A stretch of 40,088 nucleotides of DNA from Reyranella sp. Lineage in GTDB: Bacteria; Pseudomonadota; Alphaproteobacteria; Reyranellales; Reyranellaceae. The notes under the pieces are model-generated. The model did not search any database and was not told where the DNA came from. It saw nothing but the letters and a program-made list of their open reading frames with translations. Below, piece after piece: positions 34,670 to 40,088 of the stretch (position 1 is its first letter; every line of letters starts with the position of its first letter). A program made the translations under genes and the position numbers. The stretch spans positions 1 to 40,088 of the forward strand of contig JALHMO010000054.1 in NCBI GenBank assembly GCA_022844015.1, in the 5' to 3' direction.

Positions 34670-35784
34670 ACCCGCATCGGCATGAGCACGTAGAGCGCGC
34701 TCTCGTCGGCACCGTCGCGCACCACGGTGGGCGAGCCGGAGTCGGCCATGATCAGGCGTGCCTCGCTGCCGGCGATCTGCTCGGTGATGTCGAGCAGGTA
34801 GCGCGAGTTGAAGCCGATCTCGAGCGCAGTGCTCTGGTACTCGACCTCGATCTCCTCGGTGGCGCTGCCGGCATCGGGGCTGGTTGCCGACAGGGTGACC
34901 AGGCCGTTGGCGACCGCGAGCTTGATCGCCCGCGACTTCTCCGTCGAGATGGTCGAGACGCGATCGACGGCGTGGGCGAATTCCTTGCACGGCACGTTCA
35001 GGATCTTGTCGTTGGCGGTCGGGATGACCCGCTCGTAGTCGGGGAAGGTGCCGTCGATCAGCTTGCTCACCAGGGTGACGTTGCCGCTGGCGAAGCGGAT
35101 GCGGGTGTCGGACAGCTCGATATCGACCGACCCATCGCTCTCGTCGAGCAGCTTGCGGACCTCGCCGACCGTCTTGCGCGGCACGATCACGCCCGGGATG
35201 TCGGAGGCGCCCTTGGGCAGCGGCACCTCGACCCGGGCCAGCCGATGGCCGTCGGTCGCGACGCCGCGCAGCACCTGGGTGCCGCCCGACGCGGCGGCAT
35301 GGAAGTAGATGCCGTTCAGGTAGTAGCGCGTCTCCTCGTTGGATATCGCAAAGCGCGTGCGATCGATGATGCCCTTGAGGTCGGTCGCCGGGATCTGGAA
35401 GCGATGCGCGAGATCGCCTTCGGAGATCGTCGGGAAATCGGCCGGCGGCAGGCACTGCAGGGTGAAGCGCGAGCGGCCGGCCCGGATCACCAGGGTGCTG
35501 TCGTCGGACGAGGTCTCGAGCTCGACCTGGGCGCCGTCCGGCAGCTTGCGGACAATCTCGTACAGGGTGTGCGCCGGCGCCGTGGTCGAGCCGTTCTTGG
35601 AGGCGCTTGCCTCGACCGATTCGGTGATCGACAGGTCCATGTCGGTGGCCGCCAGGCTGAGGCGGCCCTTCTGCGCGGTCACCAGGACGTTGGCCAGGAT
35701 GGGGATCGTATTGCGCCGCTCGACCACACTCTGCACATGAGCCAGCGCCTTGAGGAGGGCTGCCCGTTCGATCGTCAATTTCAT
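34666..35784 (-). CDS. dnaN: DNA polymerase III beta subunit (sliding clamp)
   Basis: A 372-residue sliding clamp that tethers polymerase III to DNA. It begins MKLTIERAALLKALAHVQSV, contains RRNTIPILANVLVTAQ (about residues 23-38) and TTAPAHTLYEIVRKLPDGA, and ends SALYVLMPMRV, the conserved M-P-M-R tail that lines the protein-binding pocket. Length and all three clamp domains are typical. It is transcribed from its own promoter candidate (TATAGT at 35876-35871) or from dnaA upstream, and overlaps recF by 4 nt. Confidence 0.97.
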   Translation of the reverse strand: MKLTIERAALLKALAHVQSVVERRNTIPILANVLVTAQKGRLSLAATDMDLSITESVEASASKNGSTTAPAHTLYEIVRKLPDGAQVELETSSDDSTLVIRAGRSRFTLQCLPPADFPTISEGDLAHRFQIPATDLKGIIDRTRFAISNEETRYYLNGIYFHAAASGGTQVLRGVATDGHRLARVEVPLPKGASDIPGVIVPRKTVGEVRKLLDESDGSVDIELSDTRIRFASGNVTLVSKLIDGTFPDYERVIPTANDKILNVPCKEFAHAVDRVSTISTEKSRAIKLAVANGLVTLSATSPDAGSATEEIEVEYQSTALEIGFNSRYLLDITEQIAGSEARLIMADSGSPTVVRDGADESALYVLMPMRV

Positions 35785-35870
35785 GGCTGGGTCGCTGTAA
35801 CGAGGGCCAAAAAGCGGTTTCTCACTGGCCGTCTCGCTGGCCTGGAGCGACCATTGCGGAACGGTCGGGG

Positions 35871-35898
35871 ACTATAGCACGACGGGCCTGCCCGAAAA
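35871..35898 (-). promoter_or_regulatory. Candidate promoter of dnaN-recF-gyrB
   Basis: On the minus strand TATAGT (35876-35871) is an excellent -10 box, with a weak TTTTCG (35898-35893) 16 bp upstream. Transcription would start near 35864, leaving an 80-nt leader before dnaN. Confidence 0.45.
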
Positions 35899-35997
35899 GC
35901 GATTTCGCCCGATTTTTGAAGCTCTTAGGCCGTGAGATCGCGGCCAGGATCGGGCGCTTTCACGCGCGGTCTCGTTACGTCCTTCGCGCGGCTCTTG

Positions 35998-36033
35998 CGT
36001 CCCGCCCGCTCTCAAGCGAGAGTGGGCGGGACG
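35998..36033. other. 16-bp stem-loop between dnaA and dnaN
   Basis: CGTCCCGCCCGCTCTC (35998-36013) pairs with GAGAGTGGGCGGGACG (36018-36033), with one G-T wobble and a 4-nt loop. It starts 28 bp after the dnaA stop. No T-run follows, so it is either a factor-dependent terminator or an mRNA 3'-end stabiliser. Confidence 0.55.
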
Positions 36034-36060
36034 CGAGCGGCCCGCGATTTGCGTGCCGGG

Positions 36061-37473
36061 TCAGCCCTGCAGCTGCCGCTTGAGAAGCTCGACGTCCTCG
36101 GCGATGGACATGTCGCTGCCCTTCAGCTCCTCGACCTTTCTTACAGCGTGCATGACAGTTGTGTGATCGCGATTGCCGAACCGCTTGCCGATCTGCGGCA
36201 GGCTGAGCGTCGTCAGCTGCTTGGCGAGGTACATCGCCACCTGGCGCGGCCGGGCGACTGAGCGGGCGCGCCGGGGCGAGCTCATCTCGGCGAGCTTGAT
36301 GTTGTAGTGCTGCGCCACGCGCTGCTGGATCTCGTCGACGGTCACCTTGCGGTCGGCCTGGCGCAGCAGGTCGTGCAGCACGTCCTGTGCCATCTCGACG
36401 GTGATCTCGCGCCCGATCAGCTGGCCGTGGGCCACCACGCGGTGCAGAGCGCCCTCGAGCTCGCGGATGTTGGTGTTGATCTTGTGGGCCAGGAACTCGA
36501 GCACGGCCATGGGCATGGGCACGCGCGCGGACTCGGCCTTGGTCTGCAGGATGCTGAGGCGCAGCTCGTAGGTCGACGAATGGATGTCGGCGACCAGCCC
36601 GCTGCCCAACCGCGAGCGCATGCGCTCCTCGATGTCCTGCAGCTCGCTGGGCGGCTTCTCGGACGACAGCACGATCTGCTTGCCCTGCTCGACCAGCGAG
36701 TTGAAGGTGAAGAAGAACTCTTCCTGGCTGTGATCCTTGCCGCAGATGAACTGCACGTCGTCGACCATCAGGACGTCGACGTTGCGGAACAATTCCTTGA
36801 ACGCACCGGTGTTCTTGTTGCGCAACGCCTGGATGAAGCGGTTAACGAAGTGCTCGGCCGTGAGGTAGAGCACTCGCACCTTTGGGTCGCGCTCCCGAAT
36901 CGATTGCCAGATGGCATGCATGAGGTGGGTCTTGCCGAGCCCGACGCCGCCGAAAATATAGAGGGGGTTGCGCTCCGGCAGGGGACGCTCCTGCTCGGCG
37001 ATGTTGCGCGCCGCGGCGTAGGCGAACTCGTTGGGCTTGCCGACGACGAAATTGGCGAACGTGTAGCGCGCCTCGGGGCCCTGGAAGCTCTCCTCGCCGC
37101 CCCGGCCGATGGCCGGCCCGAAACGCGGCATCTGCCCCTGGGGCGACTGCGCCGACGGCGCGGGCGGGGCTGCGAGCATGTCGCCGGCACGGCGCGGCGC
37201 CGGCGGCGGCGCGAGATTGACCTCGACGCTGGTCACCTCGCTGTTGACCGCCTGCCAGTAGGCGAGCACGCGGTCGCCGAAGTGCCGGGCAATCCAGTCG
37301 CGGACGAATCGCGTCGGCGCGTAGAGGCGCAGCTTGCCGGCCTTCAGCTCGCCGGGCTCGATCTCGCCGAACCACGACTTGAAGGCCTTGTCGCCGATCT
37401 CCTTGCGCAAGCGATCACAGACGCGGCTCCATTGTGCCCCGAGATCATTGCCGCCTCCGCCGTCCAATTCCAT
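36061..37473 (-). CDS. dnaA: Chromosomal replication initiator DnaA
   Basis: The AAA+ protein that binds DnaA boxes and opens oriC. From ATG 37473 it has 470 residues: domain I (WSRVCDRLRKEIGDKAFKSW), a Pro/Ala-rich linker (about 95-140), Walker A GGVGLGKTH with K181, Walker B VLMVDDVQFICGK, and the domain IV DNA-binding signature GNRDHTTVMHAVRKVEELK near the C-terminus. An upstream in-frame ATG at 37584 would add 37 unconserved residues and overlap the rhodanese gene by 37 bp, so 37473 (with GGGGAC upstream and just before domain I) is preferred; this choice is not certain. It is on the same strand as rhodanese and dnaN. Confidence 0.96.
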   Translation of the reverse strand: MELDGGGGNDLGAQWSRVCDRLRKEIGDKAFKSWFGEIEPGELKAGKLRLYAPTRFVRDWIARHFGDRVLAYWQAVNSEVTSVEVNLAPPPAPRRAGDMLAAPPAPSAQSPQGQMPRFGPAIGRGGEESFQGPEARYTFANFVVGKPNEFAYAAARNIAEQERPLPERNPLYIFGGVGLGKTHLMHAIWQSIRERDPKVRVLYLTAEHFVNRFIQALRNKNTGAFKELFRNVDVLMVDDVQFICGKDHSQEEFFFTFNSLVEQGKQIVLSSEKPPSELQDIEERMRSRLGSGLVADIHSSTYELRLSILQTKAESARVPMPMAVLEFLAHKINTNIRELEGALHRVVAHGQLIGREITVEMAQDVLHDLLRQADRKVTVDEIQQRVAQHYNIKLAEMSSPRRARSVARPRQVAMYLAKQLTTLSLPQIGKRFGNRDHTTVMHAVRKVEELKGSDMSIAEDVELLKRQLQG

Positions 37474-37547
37474 GCCTGTCCCCGCAACGGCTTGTTGTTC
37501 GATAGCTGTATTCTTCTTGTCGATGGTCACCGGTGATTGAATTCGAT

Positions 37548-38012
37548 TCACGTCTGTCTCCACGGAAGTCCCGCTGCCTTCCATCCCCCTGCCTCACCGC
37601 GCCTTGCTTTGGCGTCGAGAGGCCCTTCGAAGCCGTCTGCCACGTTGAGGCACGTACTGTAGCCGGCTGCGGTCATGGCTTTCGCCGCCGCAGCCGATCT
37701 CACTCCACTTCGACAGAGGAACAGCAGCGGGGCCTCCTTGTCCGGGAGCGCGCTCGAGAGCGTGGCCACGAACTCCGGGTTCGGCTGCATGCTGGGAAAG
37801 GTCTGCCATTCGACCAGCGCCGGCTTCCTCGCCAGCGTCTCGAGGTCGGGCAGCCCGACGTAGCTCCACTCGGCGCGCGTACGCACGTCGACCAGAACCG
37901 CATCACTGCGCTCGCTGAGGATTTGCCAAGCCGTCGCCGGACTCACATCGCCGGCGTAGCCGCTGGCAGGGGACAATGCATAGGTGCCGGCGATCGTGCT
38001 ATCGTTCGACAT
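37548..38012 (-). CDS. Rhodanese-like sulfurtransferase
   Basis: A 154-residue single-domain rhodanese. The active-site loop is LLFLCRSGVRSA with the persulfide-forming C100. VLVDVRTRAEWSYVGLPDLE is the conserved D-V-R-x-x-x-E-W segment, and AGYSTCLNVADGFEGPLD the C-terminal signature. It may transfer sulfur from thiosulfate or a persulfide carrier; no partner is adjacent. ATG 38012 has GCGGGGACC upstream and starts a protein of usual size; longer forms are unconserved. It lies directly upstream of dnaA, with its last codons reaching the region that a longer DnaA start would use. Its place between rpsT and dnaA departs from the rpsT-dnaA adjacency seen in many rhizobia. Confidence 0.88.
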   Translation of the reverse strand: MSNDSTIAGTYALSPASGYAGDVSPATAWQILSERSDAVLVDVRTRAEWSYVGLPDLETLARKPALVEWQTFPSMQPNPEFVATLSSALPDKEAPLLFLCRSGVRSAAAAKAMTAAGYSTCLNVADGFEGPLDAKARRGEAGGWKAAGLPWRQT

Positions 38013-38521
38013 TGGTCCCCGCTCTTCATTGTTCGCGGCAGGACCCCGATCGGCAGACCAAACGCTGCAAGGTGGAGACACAGATCGAATGAAGCCGAGG
38101 GAACTCTTCGATGCGTGTCGTCGAGTCGACACTGCCGTTCCATCGTCGCTGTCAGTCGATTGCTGTGGCCCTCTCCCTCGCTCATCACGCCGGCAGGATG
38201 GAAGCCCCCTCCACCTCGCCTTGGTCCACGTCTCGGCGCCCCACGCGTCGTCGCGATGGCCCGACTCTTAGACAGCTTCATTGAGCGGCGCAAACGCTAC
38301 GAGTGCGCACTAGTACCCGAAATCTCTTCGCTCTCGTGTGCTACTCGATTGACAACTTACGAGATCGGATTCTGCGTCGCGCACGCGAGGCGATCTCGCT
38401 CAACATCTAGCGCTCATTCGCGAGCGCTCTTCGATAAACACGAATCGTATGTCGGTCGGCGATTAAGCGTCCAAACGAACTCGAGCGATTCCGGAAAAAA
38501 ATAATTTGTGCCGCCGCCGGC
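38013..38521. other. Non-coding, AT-richer gap between rpsT and rhodanese/dnaA
   Basis: No gene is seen on either strand. Five GANTC sites (38123, 38263, 38368, 38442, 38487), the methylation target of CcrM in alphaproteobacteria, fall within 369 bp; at this base composition one to two would be expected. The segment 38430-38515 is the most AT-rich in the area. I found no convincing DnaA box (TTATNCACA, either strand). It probably holds the promoter of the rhodanese-dnaA transcript; an origin role is possible but unsupported. Confidence 0.4.
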
Positions 38522-38548
38522 AAAAAAAACGCCGCTCGAAGAGCGGCG
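38522..38548 (-). terminator. Rho-independent terminator of rpsT
   Basis: On the minus strand CGCCGCTC-TTC-GAGCGGCG forms a perfect 8-bp stem followed by eight T residues (38529-38522). It lies 32 bp after the rpsT stop and is the cleanest terminator in the window. Confidence 0.9.
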
Positions 38549-38580
38549 CACGCGGCCTCGTCATACGCTGCCCGACTCTC

Positions 38581-38844
38581 TCAGCTCATCGCCTTGACGC
38601 GCGCGGCGAGGCGCGAGACACGACGAGCGGCAGCGTTGGCGGCGACGACTCCCTTGGTCGCACCGCGCTGGATCTCGGGCTGCGCTGCACGCAGCGCCGC
38701 CGCGGCGGCAGTCTTGTCGCCCGACTTGATCGCTTCCTCGACCTTCTTGATCGAGCCGCGCACGCGGCTGCGGCGCGCGCTGTTCACGGCAGTCCGGCGC
38801 TCGGTCTGGCGGGCGCGCTTCTCAGCCGACTTGTGACTAGCCAT
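38581..38844 (-). CDS. rpsT: 30S ribosomal protein S20
   Basis: An 87-residue, highly basic helical protein beginning [20 protein letters not shown], which is diagnostic of S20. It binds 16S rRNA near the 5' domain and helix 44. ATG 38844 is preceded by GAGGA at good spacing, and the length equals the family norm. A strong terminator follows. Its place between the enoyl-CoA hydratase and the dnaA region is the conserved alphaproteobacterial order. Confidence 0.96.
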   Translation of the reverse strand: MASHKSAEKRARQTERRTAVNSARRSRVRGSIKKVEEAIKSGDKTAAAAALRAAQPEIQRGATKGVVAANAAARRVSRLAARVKAMS

Positions 38845-38920
38845 GCAATCCTCGTTCCTCGGAAGGGCGGGCTTATACGAGCCGGTCGGCGGCCGGTCAA
38901 CCCCGGCAAAACCTCCGGAT

Positions 38921-39700
38921 CTAGCGGTGTTTCCAGATCGCCTTGCGCTTGTCGGCAAAGGCCGCCATCCCCTCGGCGCGATCGTCGAAGGCGAAAGTGG
39001 CATGGAAGGTGCGACGTTCGAAGCGGATGCCTTCGTCGAGCGTGGTCTCGAAAGCGCGGTTGACCGCCTCCTTGGCGACCATGGTCGCCGGCAGCGACAT
39101 GCCGGCGATCTTCTCGGCCGTGGCGATCGCATCGTCCATCAGCTGGGCGAGCGGTACGACCCTGCTGACCAGGCCGCAGCGCTCGGCTTCCGCGGCGTCC
39201 ATCATGCGGCCGGTGAGGACGAGGTCCATCGCCTTCGACTTGCCGATGAAGCGCGGCAGCCGCTGTGTGCCGCCGGCGCCCGGTATGGTGCCGAGGGTGA
39301 TCTCCGGCTGGCCGAACCTGGCGTTGTCGGCCGCGATGATGAAATCGCACATCATGGCCATCTCGCAGCCGCCGCCCAGGGCGAAGCCCGCCACCGCGGC
39401 GATGATCGGCTTGCGGACGCGGCTCACCTTCTCCCAGCCGACGGTGATGAAGTCCTCGAGGAAGACGTCCTGGTACGTCTTGTCCTTCATCTCCTTGATG
39501 TCTGCGCCGGCCGCGAAGGCGCGCTCGCTGCCGGTCAGGACCATGCAGCCGATCGCTGCGTCGTCCTCGAAGGCGTCGAGCGCCTGGCCGAGCTCGCGCA
39601 CTAGGTCGGCGCAAAGCGCGTTCAAGGACTTGGGCCGATCGAGGCGGATGATCCCGACGCGGCCCCGGATCTCGGTGCGAATGTTCTGGTAGTCGGCCAT
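38921..39700 (-). CDS. Enoyl-CoA hydratase
   Basis: A 259-residue crotonase-fold enzyme, hydrating trans-2-enoyl-CoA in beta-oxidation. Both catalytic acids are present: E113 in [16 protein letters not shown] and E133 in [16 protein letters not shown], matching E144 and E164 of the rat enzyme. [11 protein letters not shown] provides the oxyanion-hole segment. [20 protein letters not shown] follows as usual. ATG 39700 has GGGAAGGA upstream. It sits between mutM and rpsT, 76 bp before rpsT. It is commonly labelled fadB1 or echA in relatives; I leave the symbol blank because paralogues are many. Confidence 0.94.
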   Translation of the reverse strand: MADYQNIRTEIRGRVGIIRLDRPKSLNALCADLVRELGQALDAFEDDAAIGCMVLTGSERAFAAGADIKEMKDKTYQDVFLEDFITVGWEKVSRVRKPIIAAVAGFALGGGCEMAMMCDFIIAADNARFGQPEITLGTIPGAGGTQRLPRFIGKSKAMDLVLTGRMMDAAEAERCGLVSRVVPLAQLMDDAIATAEKIAGMSLPATMVAKEAVNRAFETTLDEGIRFERRTFHATFAFDDRAEGMAAFADKRKAIWKHR

Positions 39701-39728
39701 GTGATCCTTCCCGTGCTGAGGTGCTTGG

Positions 39729-40088
39729 CTAGCGCTGGCAGTGGCTGCAATAGAACGTCGAGCGACCGGACTGGACGAGGCGGCGTACCGCCCTGCCGCA
39801 GTCGCGGGTCGGGCAGAGCGCGCCGGCGCGGTCGTAGACATTGAAGCGGGTCTGAAAATAGCCGAGCTCGCCGCCCGGCTGGACGTGATCGCGCAATGTC
39901 GACCCGCCATCGTCGATCGAGCGCAGCAACACCTGCTTGATCGCCGAGACGAGACGCTGGGCGCGCTCACCCTGCACGGTGTGCGCCGAGCGGCGCGGCG
40001 AGATGCCGGCCAGGAACAGCGCCTCGCAGGCATAGATGTTGCCGACGCCGACCAGCGTCTTCTGGTCGAGCAGGGCGGCCTTGATCGG
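39729..40088 (-). CDS. mutM: Formamidopyrimidine-DNA glycosylase, C-terminal part (cut by right edge)
   Basis: At least 119 codons of MutM (Fpg), which removes 8-oxoguanine. The frame runs off the window end, so the N-terminal catalytic proline and lysine lie outside. Visible are [20 protein letters not shown] (helix-two-turn-helix), [20 protein letters not shown], and the C-terminal zinc finger LCPTRDC...FYCSHCQR with a C-x4-C / C-x2-C spacing. The final [12 protein letters not shown] is the family hallmark. The enoyl-CoA hydratase starts 28 bp downstream on the same strand. Confidence 0.95.
   Translation of the reverse strand, partial: PIKAALLDQKTLVGVGNIYACEALFLAGISPRRSAHTVQGERAQRLVSAIKQVLLRSIDDGGSTLRDHVQPGGELGYFQTRFNVYDRAGALCPTRDCGRAVRRLVQSGRSTFYCSHCQR

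Noticed and set aside
38013..38580. oriC with DnaA boxes
   Set aside because: No TTATNCACA-type 9-mers were found on either strand by eye; only AT-richness and GANTC sites support an origin, which is not enough.

Overview
This window is GC-rich, gene-dense bacterial DNA from an alphaproteobacterium. The strongest sign is the right end, read on the minus strand: mutM, enoyl-CoA hydratase, rpsT, a rhodanese protein, dnaA, dnaN, recF, gyrB. The mutM/hydratase/rpsT/dnaA order is familiar from alphaproteobacteria, and clustering of dnaA, dnaN, recF and gyrB fits Rhodospirillales-like genomes better than Rhizobiaceae. HslV carries the propeptide-before-threonine form that I recall from the class. 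The genus cannot be fixed from the sequence; a Reyranella-like organism is a guess.

Left third (1-12.4 kb): an unrecognised protein cut by the window edge; a minus-strand envelope/lipid cluster (MAPEG protein, acyltransferase with an HX4D motif, YihY/BrkB membrane protein); a basic coiled-coil protein; a class I methyltransferase; a class V aminotransferase divergent from a YgjP-type zinc metallopeptidase; an amidohydrolase; and a DadA-like FAD oxidase. hslV-hslU follow on the plus strand.

Middle (14.3-30.6 kb): a small secreted protein with a damaged 5' end, an MFS transporter translationally coupled to a 47-residue membrane protein, a TAP-like alpha/beta hydrolase, and a TRAP transporter (dctP, dctQ, dctM). 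Divergent from dctP is the most interesting locus, a six-gene operon (21520-28588) resembling hyfBCEFGI, in which every junction is a 4-nt ATGA/GTGA overlap. It encodes a complex-I-like membrane arm plus NuoCD-like and NuoB-like subunits. The NuoB-like subunit keeps its four [4Fe-4S] cysteines. The large subunit has lost the cysteine pairs that bind the [NiFe] centre, and no ferredoxin-type or maturation genes are present. It is therefore best read as an energy-converting hydrogenase-related (Ehr) complex with an unknown electron donor and acceptor, not a hydrogenase. An XRE regulator, a small 4-TM protein and a hotdog thioesterase follow.

Right third (31-40 kb): replication and housekeeping genes, all on the minus strand. 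recF starts inside the dnaN stop. A 570-bp non-coding, AT-richer stretch between rpsT and the rhodanese/dnaA pair holds a strong rpsT terminator and a cluster of GANTC sites.

Many of the larger intergenic gaps (1.2-1.8, 5.1-5.4, 7.0, 9.1-9.4, 19.6-20.1, 28.6 and 30.7-31.0 kb) are filled by several families of palindromic, mosaic repeats that recur within the window and sometimes carry a terminator hairpin. I saw no tRNA, rRNA, CRISPR array, transposase or integrase.
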